Assembly (NCBI GenBank): GCA_963920575.1
Contig: OY986968.1
Location: 4,643,485-4,707,484 of the forward strand
Direction of reading: 5' to 3'
Length of the DNA stretch: 64,000 nucleotides
Origin: Narthecium ossifragum
Taxonomy: Eukaryota; Streptophyta; Magnoliopsida; Dioscoreales; Nartheciaceae
The translations under genes were made by a program, and so were the position numbers. Under the pieces are notes generated by a model. The model did no database searches, was not told where the DNA came from, and saw only the letters and a list, made by a program, of their open reading frames with translations. Positions 34,837-48,609 of the stretch are shown here, one piece after another; the stretch's first letter is position 1, and each line of letters opens with the position of its first letter.

Positions 34837-37800
34837 ATGGACGTCGTCGAGATGGAAACTGAGGACCCCTCTTCTTCTTGTTCCAAGCGACTCGGAATCA
34901 AGAACTGCATCCAGACCAACTTCGGCGACGACTACGTCTTCCAGATAGCCTCCAGGTAGTCATCGCTCCCTTCATCTCATTGATTCATGTTTTTTTTATC
35001 CAATCTTATTGCATCTCGTGTTCTTGGGGTTCTTGTGTTCTCAAATTGGACTGGAAGTCAGGAGACTTCCAGTTTGGCGGTGTCGCTGTCGACAAACACA
35101 ATCAAATTATACTCTCCGGATAGCGGGCAGTACTTTGGGGAGTGCAGAGGGCACACTGGCAGGATTAATGAGATCTCCTTCTCGGTTCCGTCCTCTCCTA
35201 ATGTGTTGTGTTCTTGCTCTTCGGATGGTACCGTCAGAGCGTGGGACACGAGGTCGTTCGAGCAGGTGTGGTGCTTTGGGAGCACTTGTTCTGGTTTGAT
35301 ATTAGTTTGCTTGTGCTTATGGCTGCATAAAGATTTGCCTATGTGACAACGGTTTATCCTGTTCAATTTTTGTCTTTTCATGCTTAGTCAAGATGGAGAC
35401 TACTTTCGCCATGGATTATAAAGAAGTTGTAGTAGTCTTGCTTTTTATAAATGACATAGTGAAACGTGTGAAGTACAGCGTGATAGATTGTCGAGGCTGC
35501 TGGGACTGTCTAGTGACTTAGGCATGAAAGCAAAGAAAATATGTTCTTTGCTCTGTACAATGATAAAAACATGCATGACTCCTTTTGATTTTAGAGAACA
35601 TCAAGTATAAACTAAATTTACAGTTTGGCATAAATTATACATGACATAAATTTATCAAAATAACATATGAAACAATCAAACCACAACAATATGAAAAGAG
35701 GTGAAGATATACATTTCTAGGCATTATAATAATCATGAGATCATTATCACTGGGAAAAATATCCCTATGGGTGAAAAAGAAGGCTACATGACCAAAAAAC
35801 ATGATTAAGAAACTTGTTGGGTGGCCTTCGAGCGGCTCAAGTCCTGGTCAGGAACCTAGCTGTTGCTAGGAGGACTGTTGGCTAGGAGTTCTTTGGGTGG
35901 TCTGGTTTGCCAAACTGACAAAATAAAAACCACTTTGACATCTGGTTGGATGCCCTTGACAAGACTAACAACTTGCTTTCGCTGTTAATAAATGATTCTA
36001 GATGTGAGTAGCAAGTCCACTATTCTAATGATGATCGCTTAAAGGAAAATGGTAAGAATTAGGTGCTAAAATGGCACAGCCAACCGTTTGGACTCCCCAA
36101 ATGCAAGTCTAAGTAAATCATCTGGGTGTCAGAACACCTCTAGGTGTCAGACCACCCTAACTTTAGGGATTCAAAAGTTTCTAACTTGATCTCTATGTCA
36201 AGAATTAAATAGACAACCCACATAAATGATTTGAGTTGATCTTGGCTTGCATTGCTGTAGGGAGATTTTGGAGATAAAAAGATCAAAGAGAAGGTGGTTT
36301 TATGGCCATCCAATTTAGGATTGAAACTCGAAATACAACAAAAGGCAAGCCAAAAGACAATCTTCATTGCCACTGTCCTTAACATCCCCTATTTGATTTT
36401 TTTCTTCCAACTTTTGATTATGTGGTTATCATGTCTGAGTATCTTACTGTGTGATAGTCGAAAATTGCATTATGGAAATTGCAATTTCACATTAGCATGT
36501 AAATCCACTTCGGAGCAATTTGCACCCTTGACGTACTAGTTTCCTATTTTTATCTTCTTTTCCACCATTTTTTTGTTTTTCATATTGCTTAATTTTTTTT
36601 GTAATTAGCAACTTCCTTATGTCCCTTCAATCATTTATCATTGTGCTATTTTTTGCATCATTTGTAAGTATATAATCAATTTCGGTTTGGCCTGGCCCCA
36701 TAAAGGTTTAGAATTCATTTCGGAGTCAGCGATTTTCATTTAATCAGCTGAAAGGTTAAACATTTAAGCGATCTGAAAAGGACATAATGAATTATGTGAA
36801 AGATATTACAATTTAGTCATACATAGATAGAATATTTTGATCAGGATTATCGATCTATTGAGAGTATTTATTTATTACATATAATTGACATCAGCTAATA
36901 ATTAAATAACAATCATTTCTATTATCAAAATTTCTAGAAAGCTAATAGTGTATTAATAATTACATGCAACTGGCTCAAAACAGCCATATCACAATCAGAC
37001 CAGGATCAATTTAAAGCCATTTTGGATACTCTCTCAATTTAACACTGTAGATTGCTTGGTCGGCACTTGTGGCTCAATTAGAATCCAAAGCCATATTAAT
37101 AGTTTGGTAATTGCTCAATTAGCTCATTTACTGTGGAAAGTTACATGCAATTAGTTCAAAATTACTGGGCAAGGTGTTTAAATGCAAGTATCAATTTGAC
37201 TGATGCATCAATTTCACCCATAATAATTAATGGGGTCACCCTAGATTGTAACTTTGCTTTGATTGGTTCGATAACTGCATAGTTATGTCATTGATAGGAG
37301 TCATTTTTTACTAGCAATTTGCAAAAGTCCAGCAGAGGTGACATATAATAACCATAGGCCAACAGATTTGGTTGTATACCAAGTAGTGATTTTTACTAAT
37401 GAGCATGTCTGCACGTTCAATTGTTCAATTTGCTCCTTTCAATCACAAGATATATTTCCTCGGACTGGTAACTAAATGATCAACGCGTCAATGATGGTCT
37501 AATGCCACACAAGCTGTAACAATGTTTGTAGCCAAATCAAGAGCACTTTTAAGCTTGTAATTGTTCTGGCGAAGACCCAAACATGCATATGTTTGGAGTG
37601 TATTTAGTAGTGAAACCATTCTGTTTGTTGCAACTCTAATTCTTGATCTGTATACTGTTGTACTACCGCTCAACTAGGTTTTAAGAGTATGGTCCTTGAT
37701 GCTACCTTCAGGACAATCAAAGCTGTCCATGAGTTGTTAAGATAAAGAAAACTAGCATACGAGGTAGTGATAACTTCTAATTTATTGTGGACATTGAGCA

Positions 37801-40800
37801 TGTGATTCCTCTGATGTTCTTGTGAATAGAAATATGTATTCTCTGAAAATCCAACCATTAATGACTATATTGCAAGGTTCTAATGTTACATTGAAAATAC
37901 TTTCTTTGAAATTTTCCTGCTTAAAAGTGTACATTTATGTAGCTCTAGTGTTAAAAGTGTATATATGCTTTAGGTATCTCTGCTGAGAGCTGATTCCTCA
38001 AAAGAATTTTATAGCTTTTGTCTCGGTGGTTTAAGTGGTAATCTTCTAGCTGCTGGATGCAACGCTCAGGTATAATTTTGAGCTGCCTTTTCTGTTAGTG
38101 ACATTGTGAATTACCTTAAAGCTTGATGACGATTATGATTTTATATTCTCATTGGGTGCATTAAAAGGCCGTAGCTAGAGATTGCACAAAGTCTGAAATT
38201 TTTTTGTCCAAGGTTTGTTAGAAATGTTTTATCATTAGGATCTTTACTCTTCTATCTTTTCAAGAGTTTCACCTCTTGATCAAACTAACTTAAGGCTGGA
38301 AGCTCGAAGCTGTTGATTTATGTGATTAACTGATTGAGCATGAAAGATGATATGTATGCTTCAAATTTATACTTTGTGTAGGAAAGTTTTTGAGAAAGCA
38401 TTGAAACCTGTTTTAATTTAGAGTGCAATTCACACTCTTGTACATGCTTTTGTACACTTAATTGGAGAGACACGTTTTTATGTTGGTGATTGCATCATAA
38501 TGTCCATATAAGACTACAACTTTTACACGATGTCAATAAATTTGACTTGTAAAGTCATACTGTTTACTTTGCCATTTCATATTTGCAGACATTTACTTTA
38601 GAAGTTGAATTCATCGGATAACACCATTCCCGTTCCACTTAGCTCTTCTTTCCGCTCTTTTTTCTACTATTATTTTGGTTTTTCCCCTTATTCTTATTTG
38701 GAAACTATCTTTATATTCGGTACCTTCATGCGTTCTTACTTTTTCTCATAGATAATGCTACTCTTACCACAAAGTTAACTAGTTTTGATCTTTGAAATTT
38801 TCTATTGTTCAACAATTTGATGTTTCCAGATACTGTTTTGGGATTGGCGAAATGGAAAGCAAATTGCTTGCTTGGATGAATCTCACATGGATGATGTTAC
38901 TCAGGTATGTTATTTGCTGTTTCTAGAGCATGATAAGAGTTTGCTAGTATGCTAAGCACTTTTTTGGTATGTACTTCACCTATAGGTGTAATTGAGCTAA
39001 GCTTGCTCAGAGTTAAAGCATGGCTTTAAATTAATTTCAATTCTAACATTGATGATCAAGCTCAGCTTGATTAACCTCGAGCCAATTTCAAACTGAGCGA
39101 GCTCGAGCCTTACAAGCGGCTTAATACTATGGTTTGTTGACCTCGATGAGCCTATCCAGCAAGCTCAAGCTTGCTGGATTCAAATCAAACTTGAAATCTC
39201 TGAGCATTTAAGCTTGATATGTTAAACTTGGCTTCAATTGCGCTTGTGAACTAAGAGGAGTCCGGATGAGTCCTTGAATAGAGTCGCTCAGTGGATATCT
39301 AATTACTGCTGAATATGTCTATGAAAACTAAAATGAGGCACAAGCCAAACCTAATAAAGCCAGCAGCTTTAAGCCCAGCTCAGAATCATCGAGCCTACGA
39401 ATGAGCCAAGCTCGAGCTGCTGGTGACTTTGAGAGCCCGGACTTTAGCCAACAAAATGTGCTAACCTACAGTATACATGAGGCTTTTGTGGTATATGTTT
39501 TAATGTCCTATAAATCGCACATTAAATGTTAAAATCTTGGATTGATTTTTGATCATTATCTTTCTTATTATTTGTGATTATTATCTTTCTTATTACACTG
39601 TTGTTCAGGTTGCAAAAGTTTTAAAGGGCATAAAGTCATCACCCCTTGAACTTTGCGCATTCTGCTATAAAGTCCCTAAAACTCTCTTTATTGTTTCCTG
39701 GTTCCAATCATTGTAGTTTTAGATCCTGACGTATACTAGAAGCCATTCATGGGGAACTCTGAATACCACCTTCTACAGCTACCAAAATCTTGCTGTATAA
39801 AATCAATTTAACCCAGGTTGAAAAGCAAACAGGCAGCAAGCAGAATACTCTTATCATTTCAAGGGTGTTCATATTATTTCCAAGGCCGCAAGGATCTTTA
39901 TTTGAAAGGACTCAAATGACGTATATGTTGTAGCGTACACTGATACTTCTCATGATAATAAAGCAGTACAGCTATGATGGTTAAGACTGGTTGGTCCTTG
40001 TATCATTTGCCTCACAATTTAGTGGATTTTCTACTATCCTTTCCTTTGCAAATGGTTTTTTTTTAAAAACCTTCTTTAGTGCTTAATCTCCTTTTTTAAT
40101 TTTTTTTTAGACTAGACAACTTAGTTCTTCATATACAGAATCTATTTTAAATTTGACATGTAAATATGCTCCAATATAGAGTAAGCAAGTTAATTATACA
40201 GATCTCTCATCATTTATGTAGTCTATGTGTGCAATTCTGCAACTTAATCTTCTGCACTATTTTGTGTTTATGACCCCTCATTGCTGTTAGGTACGCTTCG
40301 TTCCAAATCAGCCAAACAAGCTCATTTCTTCATCTGTTGATGGACTGCTTTGTTTGTTCAGTACTGATGGAAACATTGATGACGATGAACATTTAGACTC
40401 TGTAAGTTTCTTTGGGATATGCCACGCAGTACTTCTATTTCATATTTGCTCCAACAATTCTGTGGTTGTGGCCAGTGTCAAGCTGGGAATATGCATTTCA
40501 TATTTATAATGTTTATTATCCTTCAAACTTACTAAATTTGTGATTTTGTTATGCTTGCTTGTTCCCAGGTTCTTAACTTCAACAATTTGTAGTGTTTATG
40601 GTTTTTCTTCTCATCATTAGTTTAAGCAACTAACCCTGGCATATATTGGACTAACATGGTCTTGGAATTGATGTTTCCAAGACATCTGTCTACTATCCAT
40701 CTCTGGCTTTCTTTTTCGTTTGTTTTTTTATTTCTTTACTTGAATCCTCTTATTTGTGCTTGTCACTTGTCCTTGAATCTATAGGCAAGGTTGTAGTTTT

Positions 40801-43800
40801 TTTGGTAGGTTTCCTATTTACTTGATTTCCTAATGTTTTACTTGATGTTTTAATTAAGTAGGACTCTTACGTAGTGCTTTAGTTTTGTTTTAGGTTTTTG
40901 AAGTTAGTGCTTTTAGCTGTAGGACAATTGCTATTTCGCTTGAACTTTATTCCAAATTCATTAGCCTTTTCTGATTTCTCCTCGTGGATTCAAGGGTTTT
41001 CACCTTTAGGTTCTGGATTTCAAAGTATTGCGCATAACTCTTTTCCCATCATTCTTCTGCCGCATCACACTTCATCATCATGTACTTAATGATTCAAGCT
41101 CGAGGATGACCAAGGGAGTATGATGTGGGAGCAAGTTCTACACTTGACCTAATTGAATTTTGTGGATAATTATCTTTAGTTTGTTTTAGGATTTTATTTT
41201 GAAACGGGTGAGTATTTGATTTTCAAATGAATTAGGATTTTATTTTGAAATGGATTTGGATTGGATTTTTGGTTCAGATCACTAGGACTTTATTAGTGAT
41301 ATTGATTGAAAATTGATGATTGTTTGCAACACACACACGCCCCCCCCCCCCCCCACACCACCACCACCTGCTGTCTCATGGTCCTGCACTATTAAGATGT
41401 CGAAACTAGCATGCAACTGGAATGAAATAACTAGGAAGCAAAACCTTTTTAAGTTGTACGGGGTGACATTTCCTAAGTTAGGTTTTAGCATAGTAAGGAG
41501 CTATGTCTTTAGAGCACCCTTTTAGACTCCTAGAAGAATCCATGTTTTTTAAAGTAATTAGAACAGGATTAGTTATTGTTGTCCTCATTTTGACTGCAGC
41601 ATTTATTTCTCTATTTGGCAGTCTTGTTGACTTTAACAATGTTTTGTTCTTCAAATTCTTTATCTTATTGTCATTCTTTTATTGATTGTAGCTGTCTTTG
41701 GACTTTCAAACTTTATGTGTTAGCGAATTATTTATAGGCTAATTGTTGGACATTAAGCAACTGGAATGATCAAAATCCTATACGTATGAGCATGCAGGTG
41801 ATGAATGTTGGGACCTCAATTGCAAAAGTTGGGTTCTTTGGACAAATGAATCAAAAGCTTTGGTGTCTGACACATATTGAAACGTTAAGGTCAAACCACT
41901 GAACCAATCCCAGTCTTCTATTGCATGAGTCGGTAAAATAGCATTATTTTGTTCAAGAACATTCACAATATCAATTCCTTTTATTTCTTCAGTTACTTGA
42001 GAACTAGTCTCTTCCAAAACATGAAGTAATGCTGTTCATGTGAATAGTGACAACACTTTCAATTGGACTACCATATATTAATGAGAAGACAACAGTTTGT
42101 TAATTGTTATCGAGGACGGTGAAAATTAATAGTTAGGTTGTACTAATTAAATAATCTGGCCTTATATTTCAGTCCTGAAATTTAAGGTACACCAGTCTTG
42201 CCTAGTTAAGTGCTTTCAAAGATTTCTTAACCTTCAGTAGTTATGTGAGCATTTTCCTGGAAATAGCTTTGCTTGTGGCATATTTTAGGATTCAATGAAG
42301 AGAGTAATATTAACTTGTGTTTGTGTATTGCAATGTTGTATATGCTTAATCAGCCAAGTGCTACCTATGCAGATTAGGGATCACTGATTCCCTATTTTTA
42401 GCATCGCAAATTTGGGCATGGTTATATGTTATTTGCTATTATGTATGCAAGTGAAGTGAGTTGCACTTTAGACGAGTCGTAGGAACTTCTTTCCAACTTT
42501 GTTACTACAATAACTTTGTAAGTGTGATTTGGCTTCTAAATTATATTAATGCTACAATTAGTTTTTTTAGATTTTAGTATCTTCTGTCCAATAAAGCAAG
42601 CAAATTTTTTTAGAGTTCAGTAACTGGGCATCTTCTACTTTTAATGTGCCATAGAACTTTGCTATATTTTGTATGCGAGCTGGGAAACTAAGAATATGGT
42701 TCCCATTACAGTTTGGGTTGCACATGTTTTGAGTTGTAATTACATGGAATTTCACGCTCTTATGGACTTTGCACAGGAAAAGTAACTAAATAACTCTTGA
42801 ATATATATGAAACAATTAACAGTTTAATTAAGAGTTACGTGTGACTTGTGACTTGGGTGACTCGGCCAGGTCATAGAAAATTCCTAAAATCCCTACAGAA
42901 ATCAGAGGGGACTAAATCAAAACTTGGTTTGGTAACATGCGTCTTTTGACTCATTGCATTGGACTGGTGTTGACTTGCCCGAGTCTCAACTTTACTATGG
43001 AATGGCTAAGTCATGTTGATGTACATGTGTCTTACTTACCGATGGGTTTGGTAGGCTGTATCGGATCGCATCAGGATATATCAGGGGCTTAATCTGGTGA
43101 TTAGTTCGTTTTTGGATTGGGTCAGCCATATGGCTGGATTCAGAATTTGTTGCATTGTGGTGTCCGCTCATCCCATCGTCCGGATCTAAGTTCTTTCTTT
43201 CTCTTGCCTCCTCTTTCTTTCCCATTCCTATACGTAGATTTAGCTTCATCCCATATCACTCAAACAAACACCAAAATCAATGTATTTGGGATCATCAGAT
43301 TCATGAAATGGTTGATACATGTATCAAATGATACGAGGGAATCATCATATTTGGCAGCCAAACACACCCTGATTAAATGAGCATCAACTTGTTTATGGAG
43401 TCTCAACTATGAGTAGATGCTCAAGTTTTATCCTTGGAATTGTCTATTCTGTGTTTTTGTTTTGGCTGATGTTCGCCTCGAGGTTAACTTATTTCACTAA
43501 TTAACTTGCCAAGTTTTTAGACCATCTATTTTAGCTAATTCTACTTAGTCACATAGGAAATACAACTAGATGGTAATCACTATGACAAGATGCTTAAGTT
43601 TGTATTTAGATTTGCCTTTTCTATTTGTGTGGCATTGATTTCTGTCTTGTATATTCGCATGCACATGGTGTACATAATTATGAAAAAGTATATGGGTGTA
43701 ATGTTGCTACCTTATTGTGTTGATTTTTATTGTAATATTTCTTTTTCTGAATTTGTAATCCCGTGCAGTATATGGGATTGGGCTGATTCAAGAAGAGAAA

Positions 43801-46127
43801 TTAATTTTGAAGATGCTCGAGGAATTGCTTCGGATACATGGAATCAAGACCATGTATGATTCTAAGTTCTTTTTTTCAATCACATTTGACACGATTAGTA
43901 TGAACATTTTTTTTTTGCCCACTGTTCATTTTCATTTTATCTTGTGTTTATTTAACCTTTTTTGAGGTTTATGTGTCATAACTATGAGTGCCGACCAAAA
44001 TCATTGATTGGGGTAGTTATGCTATTCACAACCTTAAGGAGTACCCATGCACTTAGGGAACTTTAAGAGCGGTAAACCTTTAGGATACTATAGACATTTC
44101 ATCAAACATGAATACACAAGAATTTGGGCATTTAAGATGTGAGTTAGGGAAAATCACAGGAACTTGGAATTGAGGTCCTCTGAGCTGAGTACATGTGTTC
44201 TATTGGTTGGTGATGTAAGAAACTTTGGAGCTTGGGTTCAAGATAATACAAGAGAAGGTCTCAAAGTCATGTATAGGGTTCATGATACATGCATTCATAC
44301 ATACATATGCGCGCGCGTTCGCACACACACACATTTATATTCTTTTTATAGTTTGCTTTGGTTGCTTGAACTTTGTAAAGTGTCTACTATCTTTCACTTT
44401 TTCGTTTTGGGCACAAAGCTATTGCAACCTGAGTCAGAACCATGGTTTTATATACTGGTTACAGACTGTGCCGACAGTTGTGTACTGAGCCGGCAAGAAG
44501 TCAGCACAGTACATCTAATATCGGCACAGGCTGCCGACGGTTATGTACTGAGCCAGCAAGAAGTCAGCACGGTACATCTAATATCGGCACAGACTGTGCC
44601 AACAATAACCATGCTAGTGACTGTCACATACCATATTACCATGCCAATCAGATGGTAATCCATGGTCGGAAGACTCAGAACTACTAAAACATACTCTATT
44701 TGCACAGCAAATAAGTGCCTATATTGATCTTAAGTTTGGTTAGCAAGGGCTAGAGTGGAGGTCCTTTTACGACTCGGTTTTTTGGGGTCACCCATGGCCA
44801 CCACAGTAAGTAGGGAACAAAATTTAGACAGCTTTTGTTATCGGTTTTTTAGTTGTTAATTATACAGCTTTTTTTCCCCCCTTTTGTGGTCATTTTAGGT
44901 ATCTTGGTCTGTTATGCAAGCTGATTTGGAAATCGACAACAACACATTGAGTAGAATCTGGGTTGATGAACTTGGAAAGTGCTTTAGTGGTACCATATTA
45001 TCAATGATTGACTTAGATAAATATCATTAAATGGATATGTGACCTGGATAATGTGCTTTAGTGGTACCATATTATCAATGTAGATGTTTCGGCTTGTGCA
45101 GTCGGATCGAGGAACTCTTTGGTGAGAAGAGAAGATTGGATTGGTATTGAAGGAAGAAAAGAAAGGGGAATAACCTAGTATGGTGTTGATTTAAATACTG
45201 GAGGATTTAAAAGTAACCCATTCAAAAAGAAGCATTGATGAAGCGAATACCACATAGTTGTTAGGTGTGATGGTCATTGTTATGGTTAGAACTTTCCAAA
45301 TCTTTATCCCACGTTAATCTTTTGGGTACCTTCATCTTTGCCGCATTCTCTCCATTTACACACAACATGCAGTTTTTAGAGGTGATTCCCGGGTGATTTG
45401 GTGAGTGAGAAATTTTAGGTGATTTATTTGGGACATTTTATCTATGAAGTCAACTTTCATGTGATGTTTATCATTACTTGTCGTCATGTTTTAGGTGCCG
45501 CTGGCACGTATAATGCCAACTATTTCTAGCATGTTACATGCTGTGCCAGTTTTTTCATACCATCATACATATGCTCAGCATGTTTCATCCCAACCAGCTT
45601 TTAAAACGACACTAATAGTACTATTTTCTGAAATGTGTATGTTTCAGTTCTAAATATCTATCAACTTTGGTATAATTACTAGTGCTGAAAGCTATAGTTA
45701 TGGTATTATTTTCTTTCATATGAATGTTCCTGTTCTGATTATCCGGTTTGTGCTTTGGTAGATTGACTACTTCGTTGATTGTCATCATGCTGTTGATGAT
45801 GACTGTTTATGGGTGATTGGTGGCACAAGCTCAGGGACAATGGGTTACTTTCCAATAATTCCTGAGGGTACAGGAGGGATTGGTTCCCCTGAGGCCATTC
45901 TTCAAGGTGGCCATGCAGGGGTTGTGAGGACCATATTGCCTCTCTCTAGCACTTGTGGAGGCCGTGCTCAGAGCAAGGGTGTTTTTGCATGGACTGGTGG
46001 TGAGGATGGCCGCTTATGTTGCTGGTTATCCGATGGCTCATTAGAATCGAACCGCTCATGGATTTCAAGTTCCTTGGTTATGAAGTCTCAGAAAATCCAT
46101 AAGAAAATCAGACACCATCCATACTGA
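34837..46127 (+). CDS. WDR89: WD repeat protein, WDR89 type, eight exons, 383 aa
   Basis: Exons 34837-34955, 35058-35265, 37974-38069, 38830-38904, 40291-40401, 41798-41889, 43769-43853 and 45762-46127 sum to 384 codons with matching phases. Motifs: SLAVSLSTNTIKLYSPDSGQ, GHTGRINEISF, CSSDGTVRAWDTR (exon 2), ILFWDWRNGKQIACLDESHM with DDVTQ (exon 4), VRFVPNQPNKLISSSVDGLL (exon 5), SDTWNQDH (exon 7), IDYFVDCHHAVDDDCLWVIG, GGHAGVVRTILPL and GGEDGRLCCWLSDG (exon 8). These are WD40 blades in the order of WD repeat-containing protein 89, a conserved eukaryotic scaffold of ill-defined function; the length is usual. Introns are long (1.4-2.7 kb) and carry transposon-like inserts. The gene occupies 11.3 kb for 1.15 kb of coding sequence. 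Confidence 0.93.
38985..39430. mobile_element. Possible GAGCTC-rich inserted element in WDR89-like intron 4
   Basis: The segment is dense in AGCTCAAGCTTG, GAGCCAA and CTCGAGC words on both strands, unlike the AT-rich intron around it. It resembles the AGCTCGAG-rich element upstream of the gene. No exact termini found. Confidence 0.35.
44464..44592 (+). repeat. Two-unit tandem repeat in WDR89-like intron 7
   Basis: Two ~63-bp units share GTACTGAGCC, GCAAGAAGTCAGCAC and TACATCTAATATCGGCACAG with few differences. The TGCCGACAG/TCGGCACAG words resemble subterminal repeats of CACTA-type elements, but no CACTA end was found. Confidence 0.65.
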
Positions 46128-47480
46128 AGAACGGCTGTAGATTGATTGTAGTCTCGGGTGCAGGAATCTGGCTTGAGAGGACAACTTATTGTATAATTAT
46201 GGTATCTAACTGGAGATAGATCAAATGTATTTTTGGGTTGAGAATCTGGCTTAAGAGAAAAGCCTGTTGTATATTAAGGATTTCTAGCTGCAAATGAAAC
46301 ATATATTTTTCCTCATCAAGGATCAGTCTTTAAATCAAGCTTCATTGTTGGAGTTGGCCATATTATACTATTGTGGATTCAAAAACCAAGTTGATAATTG
46401 CATGAATTGCATGATATAGGTCTTGTTGAAACTTGATCAGACACTTGAACTATGCTCGTGCAACAGCTAGAGAGACATCATACAGGAAATATGTAAATGG
46501 TTTTGAACAAATTACCATATTTTTTACAGCAATCTACAGTTGAACTTCTTATGCTTTGAAGCATGTGACAAACTTCTTAGAAAGTGACAATGGGTCTTTT
46601 TGAAGGGGTGGTTGATGGTTGAGAACTTTTAATACTTGGGGACACCTTGAATTTAATGCCAACTACTTCAAGCATCAGCAATTATTTTCTCATGGCAGGA
46701 GGTACCAATTATTTCTCTGATTTCCAAGGATGTTTTTTCTGCCCCCAAATAGAATTTGTACTGTCGAAGAATGTTCAAGATGGAGAAATAGCTATAAAAA
46801 CAAACGGAATTTATTAAAAAAACTCATTAAGATATTATTCCTAGCTTGGACAAAACTTGTGTTCTTGTTTCATTCTTCAAGCAATCTGCAAATAATTGTA
46901 GATTGGTTAGCTCACTTCTTTTGGCTCCATGTTACTTAATGCCAATTGTTTGTTTTGATGAACTACATGTCTGAACAGTATTCCATGAAGATTTATTGTA
47001 CAATATTCGAAACCATTTGTGGCAAAACGATGCAATACTAACGAGAGCTTCTGAAAACAGCTTTAATTTGTATGAGCAATACGAGATGCTAATTAAAATA
47101 TGACACCAATGCATGTAGACTTTATTAATTGGCACATCTCATCAGATCAAACCATTTAGAGAGCATTATAATCATATTCACGAAAACATCACTGATAGCT
47201 ATCATGCGTCACTCAAGAAACAAAATACAAAACAAAACGAAACAGATAGCAAACATGCTACATTTATGTCTGATATAGGAGGAGATCACAATAGGTACCA
47301 AAACTGGCAGACTAGCACCACTACTAGTAGTTCTATAACTGCCACTACTAATCAGATTCAGACCCCTCTCCTTTATTTTTCTTAGTAGTACAGTACTTCA
47401 CAGTACTTCATTCATTATATTGAGTCTGGACTCTGGACTATCCATCCATGGCACCAGCCTTTAGTGCAGCGTGGAGGGCT
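46128..47480. other. Intergenic region between convergent WDR89-like and LTP genes
   Basis: AT-rich, no gene recognised. It holds the 3' untranslated regions of both flanking genes. Confidence 0.5.
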
Positions 47481-47774
47481 TTAGCATCTGGGGAAGGGAA
47501 CCCCACAGGTGGAGGCGACCCTCCGGCCGTTGCCGGAATTGATGTAGCCACTCAAGGACGGGTTCTTTATGTACTGGCACAGGCAAGGCTTCTGCTGCTT
47601 GAGAGTGGAGCAGCAAGCGCTGGAAGGCGCCTGCGACGAGAAGATTGCGCCGGCGCAGGGGCTCAGCTGGGAGGGATCGCACGTCACCGCCTCCACCGGT
47701 GGTGCCAGGCTCGTCAGGACGAGCGCGGCGGCGAGCATGCATGCGAGGAGGAGGGTAGATGGCTTAGGACTCAT
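47481..47774 (-). CDS. Type-2 non-specific lipid-transfer protein, copy 1, 97 aa
   Basis: Single exon. Signal peptide of about 29 residues (MSPKPSTLLLACMLAAALVL...EA), then a 68-residue mature domain with the eight-cysteine nsLTP2 pattern: C-DPSQLSPC, SACC, KPCLC, STC and final PRC. These small secreted proteins bind lipids in a helical cage and act in the cell wall and cuticle. The upstream in-frame ATG at 47825 would add 17 residues before a good signal peptide; the downstream ATG at 47774 was chosen because the paralogue starts with the same MSP context and the TATA-like box lies 50 bp before it. Paralogue of 48610-48903, same strand, separated by an N gap of unknown size. Confidence 0.95.
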   Translation of the reverse strand: MSPKPSTLLLACMLAAALVLTSLAPPVEAVTCDPSQLSPCAGAIFSSQAPSSACCSTLKQQKPCLCQYIKNPSLSGYINSGNGRRVASTCGVPFPRC

Positions 47775-47823
47775 GGTTGCTAGTCTATGAGAGGAGTGTG
47801 AGTAGAGGAGGAGGAGGGTCTCC

Positions 47824-47830
47824 ATTTATA
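47824..47830 (-). promoter_or_regulatory. TATA box of LTP copy 1
   Basis: TATAAAT on the minus strand about 50 bp upstream of the chosen ATG. An ATG at 47825 would fall inside this box, which argues against the longer start. Confidence 0.55.
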
Positions 47831-47907
47831 GAGAAGGAGAGCAACCTGATTGGGCTGTGTGATTCCCAGAGTGCCATTATGGTTCACCTGGGAGTGAGGG
47901 CCCATCA

Positions 47908-48107
47908 NNNNNNNNNNNNNNNNNNNNNNNNNNNNNNNNNNNNNNNNNNNNNNNNNNNNNNNNNNNNNNNNNNNNNNNNNNNNNNNNNNNNNNNNNNNNN
48001 NNNNNNNNNNNNNNNNNNNNNNNNNNNNNNNNNNNNNNNNNNNNNNNNNNNNNNNNNNNNNNNNNNNNNNNNNNNNNNNNNNNNNNNNNNNNNNNNNNNN
48101 NNNNNNN
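47908..48107. other. Assembly gap (200 N)
   Basis: Placeholder gap of unknown true size within the promoter region of LTP copy 1, between the two paralogues. Further tandem copies could be hidden here. Confidence 0.99.
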
Positions 48108-48609
48108 CAAAAAATGGTGCGATGTACTTAGCACTTTGTACAATATATTTAGTCTGACTCATAATACATTCGAACAACTGCAGACCAAAGCGATCGGTTT
48201 AGCCCAACAGCAAAGCAAACCATCACAGAGAAATATCAAAATAGCAAAGAGATTCCTTCTCATTGCTTGCCACACTCATCAGATCATCACCTTTCGGAGC
48301 ATTATAACCATCCAAGAAATCATCATGCAGGTCTAAATAAAGCACTGTATATATGATATCATTACGCGGAGAGTAAACATGACACAATCACAGCTGATAT
48401 ATAGGAAAACACACTGGCTCACTACCACTAGTATGTAGTTTTACTAATGCCAGCGCTCACATTATGAATAGTACTCTCCTTTATTCCATTCTTAATTAGT
48501 ACGTAGTCCAATTCCCTCTTGATTAGAACTACTGCACCATATGATGAAGTGCTAACACTACTGCGTGCTCTCCATCCATGGCAGCAGCCGTACTGTACTG
48601 TAGAAGGCC

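Noticed and set aside
42990..43380. Possible MITE in WDR89-like intron 6
   Set aside because: GGGTTTGGTAGG-like and CAGCCAAACACACCC-like ends pair too poorly and no target duplication is seen.
47448..47783. Plus-strand frame over LTP copy 1
   Set aside because: Antisense to a textbook eight-cysteine lipid-transfer protein.
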